Shown: piece by piece, positions 34,143 through 42,781 of the stretch
How the letters are laid out: every line of letters starts with the position of its first letter
Position numbering within the stretch: the first letter of the stretch is position 1
Assembly: GCA_035541875.1 (NCBI GenBank)
Contig: DATKML010000005.1
Span: 1-64,000, forward strand
DNA length: 64,000 bases
Direction: 5' to 3'
DNA from: JAJPHI01 sp035541875
GTDB lineage: Bacteria > Desulfobacterota > Binatia > Binatales > Binataceae
Notes under the pieces: generated by a model
The model's database searches: none
Told to the model about the DNA's origin: nothing
The model's input: the letters and a program-made list of their open reading frames with translations, nothing else
Made by a program: the position numbers and the translations under genes

Positions 34143-35360
34143 ATGAATCGATCGCTAGCCCGATTACTGCGTCCAGCCGGCGTCGTTCTGATCCTGGCCG
34201 CGATCGCCTTCGGCATCGTCCAGTGGATGCGCGGAGAAACGCCGGCCGGGCGCTATATCACTGCTGATGTTACTCGTGGACCGATTGTTCGCGCCGTTAT
34301 CGCAACCGGCACGGTCAATCCGGTTACGACGGTTCAGGTGGGTAGTTACGTATCCGGGCCGATCCAGTCGATCTATGCTGACTTCAACTCGCGCGTTAGA
34401 GCCGGCCAATTGATCGCGAAGATCGACCCGCGACCCTTCGAAGTCAAAGTTGCGGAATCGCAAGCAGCTCTGGCCAACGCCAAGGCTCAACTCGGCAAGG
34501 ACACGGCCGACACCAACTACAAAAAGCTCACTTTTGAGCGCGATCAGCGCCTCGTGGAAGCCGAGGCCGTCTCGCAGGACGTGCTTGATAGCGCGCGTAG
34601 CGCCTATCTGCAGGGCGTCGCGCAGATGGCGTTGGACCGCGCGAATATCCAGCAGCAACAGGCCTCGGTGCAGGACGCGCAAGTGCAGCTCGCGTATACG
34701 AATATCGTGTCGCCGGTCGACGGGACGATCGTTTCGCGCAACGTCGACGTCGGACAGACCGTCGCGGCGAGCTTTCAGACCCCGACGCTGTTTTTGATCG
34801 CGAAGGACCTGACCCAGATGCAGGTCGATACCAATGTCAGTGAGTCTGATGTCGGTAATCTCGTCACCGGCGAAAACGCCGAGTTCCACGTCGATGCGTT
34901 TCCGGATCGGACCTTCCAAGGCGTCGTCGCCCAAGTCCGCCAAGCCCCGATCACTGTGCAGAACGTTGTGACTTATGACGTCGTCGTAAACGTGGCGAAC
35001 CCCGAACTGCTGCTCAAGCCCGGAATGACGGCTAACGTCACGATCGTCACGGCCAAGCGCGACGACGTGGTCCGTCTGCCGATGCAAGCGCTGCGCTTTT
35101 CGCCGCATGCCGGCGAGTCGAAGAGTGGGAACAATACGCATCGTCATGGATCCCAGGAAAAGCGCGTCTATACCCTCAACGGCGGGCAGCTACAGCGCGT
35201 GAAGATCACGACCGGTCTCGATGATGGCACCAACGTCGAGCTTCTCAGTGGCGACCTCAAACCTGGCGATATTGTGGTAACGGATCAGTTGCGCACAGCC
35301 TCTTCGGCGAGCGCCAGTGGACCACCTACCTTTGGCGGCACACCGCATATGGCTCATTGA
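34143..35360 (+). CDS. Periplasmic adaptor subunit of a MacA-type ABC efflux system
   Basis: 405-residue membrane-fusion protein. A single N-terminal membrane anchor (about residues 7-28, LLRPAGVVLILAAIAFGIV) is followed by a lipoyl half-motif GSYVSGPIQSIYADFNSRVRAGQ, an alpha-helical hairpin of about 100 residues with the AQVQLAYTNIVSPVDGTIVSRNVDVGQTV lipoyl return strand, a beta-barrel and a membrane-proximal domain (ALRFSP, YTLNGGQLQRVKITTGLDDG). An insertion rich in His/Asn/Ser (around residues 320-335) sits in the membrane-proximal region. The ATG at 34143 is chosen; a GTG at 34089 would add 18 unconvincing residues. It is nine bases from the next gene. No outer-membrane TolC component is in the window. 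Confidence 0.92.
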   Translation: MNRSLARLLRPAGVVLILAAIAFGIVQWMRGETPAGRYITADVTRGPIVRAVIATGTVNPVTTVQVGSYVSGPIQSIYADFNSRVRAGQLIAKIDPRPFEVKVAESQAALANAKAQLGKDTADTNYKKLTFERDQRLVEAEAVSQDVLDSARSAYLQGVAQMALDRANIQQQQASVQDAQVQLAYTNIVSPVDGTIVSRNVDVGQTVAASFQTPTLFLIAKDLTQMQVDTNVSESDVGNLVTGENAEFHVDAFPDRTFQGVVAQVRQAPITVQNVVTYDVVVNVANPELLLKPGMTANVTIVTAKRDDVVRLPMQALRFSPHAGESKSGNNTHRHGSQEKRVYTLNGGQLQRVKITTGLDDGTNVELLSGDLKPGDIVVTDQLRTASSASASGPPTFGGTPHMAH

Positions 35361-35368
35361 TCGCGGCG

Positions 35369-37507
35369 ATGCCGAACGTCATCGAAATCGCCGATCTCCA
35401 TAAAACCTACACGCTGGGCGAGATCGAGGTACATGCTCTTCGAGGCGTCAGCCTGACGATCGCACGTGGCGAGTTCGTTGCAATCATGGGCGCCTCGGGG
35501 TCCGGCAAATCGACCCTGATGAATATCCTCGGATGCCTCGATCGGCCGACCTCCGGACATTATCTGCTTGAAGGCGCCGACGTCGCGGCGATGGCTGAAG
35601 AGGAACTAGCCGCGATTCGCAGCCAACGAATCGGTTTTATCTTTCAGAACTTCAACCTCTTATCGCGTACTAGCACGCGCGAGAATATCGAACTTCCGCT
35701 CTTTTATTCCGGGCGTGTGGCTGACGCCGATCGGAGAGCGGGCGAGCTGATCGAAAAGGTTGGCCTGCAGGGCCGCGAACAGAACCATCCGAATCAGTTG
35801 TCGGGCGGGCAGCAACAGCGGGTCGCGATTGCACGGGCCTTGATCAACCAACCGGCAATTCTGCTCGCCGACGAGCCGACCGGTAATCTCGATTCAAAAA
35901 ATACCGCTGAGATCATGGATCTGATCAGGCGGTTGAATCGCGAAAGCGGCTTGACCGTGATTATCGTGACGCATGAGCCGGAGGTCGCTACTTACACCGA
36001 TCGCGTAATCACTTTCCGCGACGGCGAGATTATCTCGGACGTTCGCCAGGGTGAGGTACAGGTCGCACCAGCGGGTCCCGTGACGGCACAGCGCGAAACT
36101 ACGACGACGCCACCAGAGGGTCGCGCCACTAGCACGAATTTCGGCCGGATGGCGCTAACGGCCGCGGCGCGGGCGCTGCGTCGTAACAAGATGCGCGCGC
36201 TGCTCACGATGCTGGGAATCTTTATCGGCGTCGCCGCGGTGATCGCGATGGTCGCCGTCGGTGATGGCGCCCGTTACGCAGTGCAGCAACAGATCCAGAG
36301 CCTCGGGACCAACCTGGTAATCGTGCTGCCCGGCGCGACCACCTCGAACGGTGTGCGCGCCGGTTTCGGCAGCGCTTCGACCCTGACCGCGGCGGACGCG
36401 GAAGCTGTGAGCAAAGAAGCGCGCAACGCGAACGCGACGAGTTATACGAATAGCCAGGTCGCACAAGTCATCTACGAAGGTCGTAACTGGAGCACCAGTA
36501 TCAACGGTGCGACGCCCGCCTATTTCACGATTCGCGATTGGCCAGTTTCTCAGGGCCGGCTGTTCACTGACGAGGAGAATCGCGCCGCCGCTCCGGTCTG
36601 CCTACTCGGTCAGACGGTCGTAAATAATCTCTTTGCGCCCGGCGAAGACCCGATTGGCGCGACGATTCGCATCAAGAACTTTCCGCTTAAAGTGGTCGGC
36701 GTCCTTGCCGTGAAAGGTCAGTCGAACTACGGGCGGGATCAGGACGACGTCGTGATGATGCCCTTCACGACCGCCGAGCGCAAAGTACTCGGCGTCGCGG
36801 CCGTCAGTGCCGTGGTCTCGACCACCACCGGCAACGGATCGACCAACCCCGTGCTCAACCCCTACGCCAGCGTGCTCACTCCGCGATCGGTCTATTCAAC
36901 CGCAACCAGCCTTTTCAGCCCTTTCGGTAGTGCGCCCAAAATCGCCGGCGTCGTGAATATGATTTATGTCCAGGCCGATGCCGCCGATACGGTTGATCTG
37001 GTGCAGAAGCAGGTCACCGACGTGCTCCATCGGCGCCATCATATTCAGCCCGGTCAGGACGATGATTTCACCGTGCGCAGCCTTAACGAGATCGCGCAGG
37101 CCTCGGAGAGCGCAACGCGCGTGATGACGCTGCTGCTCGCCGCCGTCGCCTCGATTTCGTTGCTCGTCGGCGGTATCGGAATCATGAATATCATGCTGGT
37201 TTCGGTGACTGAGCGAACCCGCGAAATCGGTATCCGGATGGCTATCGGCGCGCGCCGCTTGCACATCCTGCTCCAGTTTCTCGTCGAATCGGTATTACTC
37301 AGTATCGTCGGCGGACTTGCTGGTGTGGTGCTGGGAGTAGTGTCATCGAAGGTGCTCTCCTCACTGGCGAGCTGGCCAACGCTGATCTCGACGCCCTCGG
37401 TTATCGGTGGTTTCCTCTTCGCCGCAACGATCGGTGTGTTCTTCGGATGGTACCCCGCACGCAAAGCCTCGCGCCTCGACCCAATCGATGCCCTGCGGTA
37501 TGAGTAG
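35369..37507 (+). CDS. macB: MacB-type ABC transporter: ATPase fused to permease
   Basis: 712-residue protein joining an ABC ATPase to a FtsX-like permease. ATPase domain, about residues 1-230: Walker A GASGSGKST, Q-loop FQNFNLL, signature LSGGQQQRVAI, Walker B ILLADEPTGN, H-loop VTHEPE. After a linker, a membrane helix at about 280-300, a large periplasmic MacB core domain with MacB_PCD features (LGTNLVIVLPGATTSNG), and three C-terminal membrane helices with LVGGIGIMNIMLVSVTERT and the IGIRMAIGARR coupling segment. Mechanotransmission MacB pumps export macrolides, toxins or lipoprotein/siderophore cargo; substrate unknown. A TTG at 35357 is an alternative start. It is translationally close to the adaptor gene, forming a MacAB pair. 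Confidence 0.94.
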   Translation: MPNVIEIADLHKTYTLGEIEVHALRGVSLTIARGEFVAIMGASGSGKSTLMNILGCLDRPTSGHYLLEGADVAAMAEEELAAIRSQRIGFIFQNFNLLSRTSTRENIELPLFYSGRVADADRRAGELIEKVGLQGREQNHPNQLSGGQQQRVAIARALINQPAILLADEPTGNLDSKNTAEIMDLIRRLNRESGLTVIIVTHEPEVATYTDRVITFRDGEIISDVRQGEVQVAPAGPVTAQRETTTTPPEGRATSTNFGRMALTAAARALRRNKMRALLTMLGIFIGVAAVIAMVAVGDGARYAVQQQIQSLGTNLVIVLPGATTSNGVRAGFGSASTLTAADAEAVSKEARNANATSYTNSQVAQVIYEGRNWSTSINGATPAYFTIRDWPVSQGRLFTDEENRAAAPVCLLGQTVVNNLFAPGEDPIGATIRIKNFPLKVVGVLAVKGQSNYGRDQDDVVMMPFTTAERKVLGVAAVSAVVSTTTGNGSTNPVLNPYASVLTPRSVYSTATSLFSPFGSAPKIAGVVNMIYVQADAADTVDLVQKQVTDVLHRRHHIQPGQDDDFTVRSLNEIAQASESATRVMTLLLAAVASISLLVGGIGIMNIMLVSVTERTREIGIRMAIGARRLHILLQFLVESVLLSIVGGLAGVVLGVVSSKVLSSLASWPTLISTPSVIGGFLFAATIGVFFGWYPARKASRLDPIDALRYE

Positions 37508-37510
37508 GCC

Positions 37511-38071
37511 CTAAATACTTTCTCGCTCTTTGGCGGCAGCTGAGACTCTTTCGGCTTTAGCTATAGTTTGCAGGACGAGTTCCTCGAAGCTTGATTCCAG
37601 CTCACACAAAACTCGCACCCGGTCGTGACACAGGATTTCTTCGTGGTCGACTTTTACTACCCGACAATCCTGAGTCTTCTTTCGCGATCGGGTGTCAAAA
37701 CAGATCGGATCGTAGCCACCGCCTCCTACCTTCCCAAACTGTATATAGCCCGCTGAGGCCAAAGCCTTGGACAAAAAGTGGTCTCTGGTAATTTCTTCAA
37801 CTTCCGCCCAGCGATAAGAACACAACAGAAGCTCGTACAGTGGAGGAAGCCGAACTGGAAAGTGCGCCCGAAGCTTTTCTATGTCACTCTGATCTGTGTC
37901 GCATCTCTTCGGCCTCCAATGCTTGTAGCCAAAATCATCTGGTTCACCGGAGGCTAGCTCTAACGCCAGCGGATCTGTGTCCCAAGCGATCAAGTCGTCC
38001 AGAATCGGGAAGGTCTTTACGAACTGATCGAGGAGATCGTTCCATCGCTCCTTTTTTAATGGTTTGACCAC
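37511..38071 (-). CDS. SMI1/KNR4 (SUKH)-like protein
   Basis: 186-residue protein starting from a GTG at 38071, 32 bases after glmS. SUKH markers are RLPPLYELLLCSYRW, a glycine-rich GKVGGGGYDPICFD, and CRVVKVDHEEILCHDRVRVL, ending in a helix. The family includes immunity proteins of polymorphic toxin systems and other protein-binding factors. No toxin gene is adjacent. Its base composition is visibly more AT-rich than its neighbours, which suggests acquisition by transfer. The start codon lacks a clear Shine-Dalgarno sequence; a longer frame would run into glmS. It is only four bases from the convergent macB stop. Confidence 0.7.
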   Translation of the reverse strand: MVKPLKKERWNDLLDQFVKTFPILDDLIAWDTDPLALELASGEPDDFGYKHWRPKRCDTDQSDIEKLRAHFPVRLPPLYELLLCSYRWAEVEEITRDHFLSKALASAGYIQFGKVGGGGYDPICFDTRSRKKTQDCRVVKVDHEEILCHDRVRVLCELESSFEELVLQTIAKAERVSAAAKERESI

Positions 38072-38103
38072 TGGCCTGCGGCCGAAGATACCTGATTGCC
38101 GTC

Positions 38104-39936
38104 CTACTCGACCGTAACCGATTTCGCCAGATTGCGAGGCTGATCGACGTCTGTGCCGCGATACACCGCGATATGATACGCGAGCAGCTGTAGCGGCACC
38201 GTCGTCAGCACCGGCATCAGGAAGCGATTCGTCGTCGGCACATCGATAATGTCCCACGCGACCTCTTCGAGTTCGCGCGAGCGATGGTCCGTCACCGCGA
38301 TAATGCGGCCGTTGCGCGATTCAACTTCCTTCAGGTTCGACATGGTCTTGTCGAAGACATTGTCGTTCGGAATGATCACCACCACCGGCATCTCGTCGTC
38401 GATTAGCGCGATCGGCCCGTGCTTCATCTCGCCCGCCGAATAGCCCTCGGCGTGGATGTAGGAAATCTCTTTGAGCTTGAGCGCCCCTTCCAGCGCGACG
38501 GGATAGTTGATGCCGCGTCCGAGATAGAGGAAGTCGCGCGACTTGCCGTATTTACGCGCAACCTTCTCGATCGCTCGCTCCTGACTGAGTATCGCTTCGA
38601 TCTGATTCGGTATCACGAACATCGGCTGTAGCAGCTCTTCCACCTGGCTCGGGTTCAAACGCCCGAGCCGGCTCGCCAGATGAATCGCGAAGAGATAGAA
38701 CGCCTCGATCTGCGTGAGAAAACATTTGGTCGTCGTCACGCTGATCTCGGGACCGCATCGCGTGTAGAGCTGCGCATGCGCCTTTCGCGCGATCGATGAA
38801 TCCACGGTGTTAGTGAGCGCAATCAGATGGCTCCCGCGCCGCTTGCCCTCTTCCATCGCAGCGAGTGTATCGGCGGTTTCGCCCGACTGGGACACCGCGA
38901 CGATCAGCGTGCGTTCATCGATCGCGGGACTGCGATAACGAAACTCGGCTGAGTAATCGACCTCAGCCGGAATTCCGCATAGCTCCTCGATCATGAACTT
39001 GCCGATCTGCGAGGAAATCCACGACGCACCCGCCGAGACCATCACGATTCGGCTTATCGCGCTCGGTCCGCCTGCGGGTAACAGGTCCGCTTCGAAACGT
39101 ACTTCGTTCGAACCGGCGCTGGCGCGGCCGCTCAGTGTATCGATCCAGGCTTGCGGCTGCTCGGCGATCTCTTTGCGCAGATAGTGCGGATAACCACCCT
39201 TGGTTGCCGCGACCGCGTCCCACTCGATTACGCGCGGCTGCCGCTCAATCGGTGCGCCGTCAAAGGTCGAGAGCTTCACACCCTCCGCACTGACTTCCGC
39301 CAGTTCGCCGTCCTCGAGTACGAACGTGCGGCGCGTATGCTCCAGAATCGCCGGGATATCCGACGCGACAAAGTTCTCGCCATCGCCAAGTCCGAGCACC
39401 AGCGGCGTCGCAGTCTTCGCTGCGACGAGTTTGCCGGGTTCCGTCTGCGACATCACGACGATCGAGAATGATCCACGCAACTCCCTGACGACTGCCCGCA
39501 CCGCCTCGGTGAGCGAGCTTTTCTCTCGCAGCCGCTCCTCGATCAGATGCGAAATCAGTTCCGTATCGGTCTCGGATTTAAGTTTGTGGCCGCGCTTAAT
39601 CAAATCGGCGCGCAACTCGATGTAATTCTCGATGATGCCGTTATGGATTACCGCGACGGGGCCCGCCTGATGCGGATGCGCGTTGGTCTCGGAGGGCCGC
39701 CCATGCGTGGCCCATCGCGTATGACCCATTCCGATGTGACCATGCAGCGGGGTCTCATCGATCAGCTTGCGCAGATTATCGAGCTTGCCAACCGCGCGGC
39801 GAATTTCGAGTGTCTGACCGCCGTTCAGTGTCGCGAGTCCGGCCGAGTCGTAGCCGCGATATTCGAGCCGCCGGAGTCCACCGAGAAGGATAGGCGCCGC
39901 TTCGCGGGGCCCGACATAACCCATGATTCCGCACAT
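38104..39936 (-). CDS. glmS: Glutamine-fructose-6-phosphate aminotransferase (isomerising)
   Basis: 610-residue enzyme making glucosamine-6-phosphate from fructose-6-phosphate and glutamine, the first step of UDP-GlcNAc synthesis for peptidoglycan and LPS. N-terminal Ntn glutaminase domain starts MCGIMGYVG with catalytic Cys2, LEYRGYDSAGL and GHTRWATHGRPSETNAHPH; two SIS sugar-isomerase domains follow with VSQSGETADTLAAM and SAGEMKHGPIALI; the C-terminus DQPRNLAKSVTVE is the usual family ending. No glmS riboswitch is apparent in the eight bases before it or in the upstream glmU. It is eight bases after glmU, co-transcribed. Confidence 0.98.
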   Translation of the reverse strand: MCGIMGYVGPREAAPILLGGLRRLEYRGYDSAGLATLNGGQTLEIRRAVGKLDNLRKLIDETPLHGHIGMGHTRWATHGRPSETNAHPHQAGPVAVIHNGIIENYIELRADLIKRGHKLKSETDTELISHLIEERLREKSSLTEAVRAVVRELRGSFSIVVMSQTEPGKLVAAKTATPLVLGLGDGENFVASDIPAILEHTRRTFVLEDGELAEVSAEGVKLSTFDGAPIERQPRVIEWDAVAATKGGYPHYLRKEIAEQPQAWIDTLSGRASAGSNEVRFEADLLPAGGPSAISRIVMVSAGASWISSQIGKFMIEELCGIPAEVDYSAEFRYRSPAIDERTLIVAVSQSGETADTLAAMEEGKRRGSHLIALTNTVDSSIARKAHAQLYTRCGPEISVTTTKCFLTQIEAFYLFAIHLASRLGRLNPSQVEELLQPMFVIPNQIEAILSQERAIEKVARKYGKSRDFLYLGRGINYPVALEGALKLKEISYIHAEGYSAGEMKHGPIALIDDEMPVVVIIPNDNVFDKTMSNLKEVESRNGRIIAVTDHRSRELEEVAWDIIDVPTTNRFLMPVLTTVPLQLLAYHIAVYRGTDVDQPRNLAKSVTVE

Positions 39937-39944
39937 ACTGTCTA

Positions 39945-41387
39945 TTACTTCCCGTCGTTTTTCTTATGTTCGCGCGCCTTCGGATGATCCTTGTGACGCT
40001 CATGCCACGCCGCCGTCCATCCGGGCTTTTCGCGCTGCGGATGATGCGACATCACCAGCGCGCCATCCTGGACGTCGCGTAGAATAGTAGTGCCCGAGGC
40101 GACGTAGACGTCGTTCCCGACCTTCACCGGCGCGACGAGCTGCGTGTCGCATCCGACCATGCAGTTGTCGCCGATCTCCGTCTGATGCTTGTCGTAGCCG
40201 TCGTAATTGACGGTGATAACGCCGCATCCGACATTGCTATCGCGCCCGATAATCGCATCGCCGAGATAGCTCAGATGGCTCGCTTTGCTGCCGCGCCCGA
40301 TCCGCGCCTTCTTCGTCTCGACGAAATTGCCGATTCGGTTATGACCTTCGAGCTGCGTTCCCTCACGCAGATTCGCGAATGGCCCGATCTCGCACTCCTC
40401 GCCGATTACGCATTCCTCGGCTCGTACACCAATCTTCAGATGGGAGCGATCGCCGACTACCACATCGCGCAGCCACGCGGTCCCTTCGATCAGCACGCTT
40501 GAGCCGATACGACTGCGCCCGAGAATCTGCACGTTGGGCCCAATCGTCGTATCCGGCCCGATCTGCACTTCGGGACCGATATAGGCAGTAGCGGGATCGA
40601 TCAGCGTCACTCCCGCCTTCATCAATTCGTGATTCTTTTCTTCGCGCACTTGCGCCTCCATCCGCGCCAATTCCTGCCGCGAATTCACTCCGGCGAACTC
40701 ATCCGCATCGCGCGCCTGCCACGCGTTAACGGCAAGACCCTCGCGTCGAGCAATCGCAACGATGTCAGTGAGGTAGAACTCGCCTTGGGCGTTATTGGGC
40801 TGCAGCAGTTCCAGCGCGCCGCGCAGAAAGGCCGCATCCGCAAGATAGGTCCCGGTGTTGATCTCGTTGATCGCCTTTTCCGCGTCGCTCGCGTCCTTCG
40901 CCTCGACAATCGCTTCGACGTTGCCGCGAGGATCGCGTACCACGCGTCCGTAACTGCCGGGATCATCGATTCGGACACTTATAAACGAGAGCTTCGCCTG
41001 CGATCGGCGATGTTCCGCGACAAACGCCGCCAGCGATTCGGCTTTGACCATAGGCATGTCGCCACATCCGATGAGAACGTCACCGGCGAAATTGTGGCGA
41101 AGTGCTCCTATCGCACAGCGTGCCGCATGACCGGTTCCACGCTGCTCGCGCTGAAGCGCAAAGCTCAACTCCTTCGAGGGACACGCGCGACGCGACGCCG
41201 CTTTGACCTCGTCGGCCTGATGGCCCACGACGACGACCAGCGGATTCGCCGCGACCTGGGCCATCGCGCGCAGGACTCGCGCGATCATCGGCTCACCACC
41301 GATTTCGTGGAGAACCTTGGCTCGCGCCGATTTCATTCGGGTACCGAGCCCGGCGGCCAAGACTATCGCAGCTATGGGACGTTCCAT
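39945..41387 (-). CDS. glmU: Bifunctional GlmU: glucosamine-1-phosphate acetyltransferase / UDP-GlcNAc pyrophosphorylase
   Basis: 480-residue bifunctional enzyme making UDP-GlcNAc from glucosamine-1-phosphate. The N-terminal uridylyltransferase domain (about 1-230) has AAIVLAAGLGTRMKSARAKVLHE, the nucleotide-binding GQAGTGHAA-like REQRGTGHAARCA, and the GDMPMV metal-binding segment. The C-terminal left-handed beta-helix (about 250-450) shows hexapeptide repeats (IGPDTTIGPNVQILGRSRIG) and KKARIGRGSKASHLSYLGDA, the acetyl-CoA/sugar site. A lysine- and histidine-rich tail (EHKKNDGK) follows. The downstream glmS completes the pathway. TACAAT (a good -10 hexamer) on the minus strand at 41404-41399 has no clear -35. 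Confidence 0.98.
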   Translation of the reverse strand: MERPIAAIVLAAGLGTRMKSARAKVLHEIGGEPMIARVLRAMAQVAANPLVVVVGHQADEVKAASRRACPSKELSFALQREQRGTGHAARCAIGALRHNFAGDVLIGCGDMPMVKAESLAAFVAEHRRSQAKLSFISVRIDDPGSYGRVVRDPRGNVEAIVEAKDASDAEKAINEINTGTYLADAAFLRGALELLQPNNAQGEFYLTDIVAIARREGLAVNAWQARDADEFAGVNSRQELARMEAQVREEKNHELMKAGVTLIDPATAYIGPEVQIGPDTTIGPNVQILGRSRIGSSVLIEGTAWLRDVVVGDRSHLKIGVRAEECVIGEECEIGPFANLREGTQLEGHNRIGNFVETKKARIGRGSKASHLSYLGDAIIGRDSNVGCGVITVNYDGYDKHQTEIGDNCMVGCDTQLVAPVKVGNDVYVASGTTILRDVQDGALVMSHHPQREKPGWTAAWHERHKDHPKAREHKKNDGK

Positions 41388-41479
41388 CTCGTCCCAGGAT
41401 TGTACCCTAGCGTCAGCCTTGATGCTTTAGGCTAATTTCGACTACGGCACTTCAAAGCACCTATTGACGGCTGAAGCGT

Positions 41480-41776
41480 TTAGTTTCTGGCCTTTTTTGA
41501 GAACAGCGCGTCGAGTTTCGCCCGCGCGTCGGAGCCGGATGCGACGTGTTTAGCTGTCCCACTCTTCGGAGCGAAATAATCACAAAAATTCGCCCGATCT
41601 TTGTCGACTACACGCTCCGCTTGGGTTTCACGACATTGATTATTGTAGGCCGGGTCATGAAAATCGCAGTTTAGGCATATGTGTAGCGGACGATCGCACT
41701 TCGGGCATCGATCGCGAAACCCGATTACTTCCTGAGGTTTGATCGTGATCGCGCCCGCGCAATGAAAACAGTTCAT
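41480..41776 (-). CDS. Small Cys-rich zinc-binding protein, conserved type
   Basis: 98-residue protein with CFHC (about residues 3-6), CPKC, CLNC, a later NQCRET and NFCDYF. The run CDFHDPAYNNQCRETQAERV is a pattern I associate with a small conserved hypothetical family in Deltaproteobacteria-like genomes; it has no assigned function. Two zinc-ribbon pairs suggest metal or nucleic-acid binding. It lies between leftward glmU and the divergent xerC gene, in the same orientation as glmU. Confidence 0.75.
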   Translation of the reverse strand: MNCFHCAGAITIKPQEVIGFRDRCPKCDRPLHICLNCDFHDPAYNNQCRETQAERVVDKDRANFCDYFAPKSGTAKHVASGSDARAKLDALFSKKARN

Positions 41777-41824
41777 GCTTCTGGCCTACCCTGAAACGCT
41801 GCTAACATTCCAGTGTATTGAGGG

Positions 41825-42781
41825 GTGGTGGTGAGCAGGGGGCGGGCGAGTCTGCGAGCCGCGGCCAAAATGAAGATGCTCTATGAGATCGAGGCTTTTG
41901 CCGAGGTGATCCGCAAGGCGCAGCGCGCCTCCCGCAACACGGCGGTAAGTTATCGCCGCGACCTGATCGATTTTCATGGCTACCTGCTGAGCGGACGTAC
42001 CGCACTCAACGATTCCGGCAAGGGCGTCGACGCCAGCAAGATTACCGCCGACCATATCCGCAATTATCTGGCTGAGTTGATTCGCGCGCGCGCCTCACGC
42101 GCGACGGTGCAGCGCCGCCTCTTCGCGATTAAAGCCTTCTTTCGCTCACGCGAGACGCTCACCGGTGTACCGAGCCCGGCGCGGGCGATGCGTTCGCTCA
42201 AGACCGAGAAGCGGCTGCCCCAAGTGATGAGCGAGGACGCGGTTGCGACACTAATCGAGGCCAATGAATCGGGCGACAATCCGGCAACGCGACGCGATCG
42301 CGCGATCGTGGAGTTGCTCTACTCGACCGGTCTCCGCGTCAGCGAACTGACGAATCTATGCTGGCGCGATATCGATACCGAACTTGGGATGGTGATGGTG
42401 CGGTCGGGCAAAGGAAACAAGGATCGACTGGTACCGGCAGGCGAACCTGCGATGGACGCAATCGCGGCCTGGCGCAAGGTGATGCCTCTTGAACCCACGC
42501 CCGACGGTCCCGTCTTCACGAATTTGCGCGGCTCCCGCCTAACAACGCGATCAATTCAGAAAATGGTCGAAAAGCGACTGCTTAACGCCGGTATCGATAC
42601 GCCGCTGACGCCGCATGGCCTGCGCCACTGCTTCGCGACCCATCTGCTGAACGCTGGCGCCGACCTGCGCTCGATTCAGGAGATGCTCGGCCATTCGAGT
42701 CTGGCTACCACGCAGCGCTATACTCATGTCAGTATACGCCATCTAAAAGAGGTTTACCGACGTGCCCACCCGCGAGCCTGA
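41825..42781 (+). CDS. xerC: Tyrosine recombinase XerC/XerD
   Basis: 318-residue site-specific recombinase that resolves chromosome dimers at dif. The N-terminal SAM-like domain (about 20-110) precedes the catalytic domain with Arg in STGLRVSELTNL (about 174), Lys in SGKGNKDR, HGLRHCFATHLL, a second His in LGHSS, and catalytic Tyr at about residue 299 in QRYTHVS. The exact start is uncertain: GTG codons at 41825, 41828 and 41831 or the ATG at 41870 are all possible. It overlaps hslV by 20 bases. The xerC-hslV-hslU order is a known conserved arrangement in several phyla. Confidence 0.93.
   Translation: MVVSRGRASLRAAAKMKMLYEIEAFAEVIRKAQRASRNTAVSYRRDLIDFHGYLLSGRTALNDSGKGVDASKITADHIRNYLAELIRARASRATVQRRLFAIKAFFRSRETLTGVPSPARAMRSLKTEKRLPQVMSEDAVATLIEANESGDNPATRRDRAIVELLYSTGLRVSELTNLCWRDIDTELGMVMVRSGKGNKDRLVPAGEPAMDAIAAWRKVMPLEPTPDGPVFTNLRGSRLTTRSIQKMVEKRLLNAGIDTPLTPHGLRHCFATHLLNAGADLRSIQEMLGHSSLATTQRYTHVSIRHLKEVYRRAHPRA

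Noticed and set aside
34164..35147. 327-codon open frame opposite the MacA-like gene
   Set aside because: Antisense shadow; composition of Arg/Asp/Leu repeats with no domain.
38104..39944. glmS ribozyme/riboswitch
   Set aside because: Only eight bases separate glmS from glmU, leaving no space for the ribozyme, and this element is mainly known from Firmicutes.
41399..41404. TACAAT as a promoter for glmU
   Set aside because: The -10 match is good but no -35 lies 16-18 bases upstream, and the start codon would follow almost immediately.
40629..41435. 268-codon open frame opposite glmU
   Set aside because: Antisense shadow of a well-supported enzyme; no conserved domain and no Shine-Dalgarno sequence.
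41825..42781. Integron or mobile tyrosine integrase
   Set aside because: The recombinase is fused in order with hslVU, has the XerC/D length and motifs, and no repeats or cassettes are adjacent.
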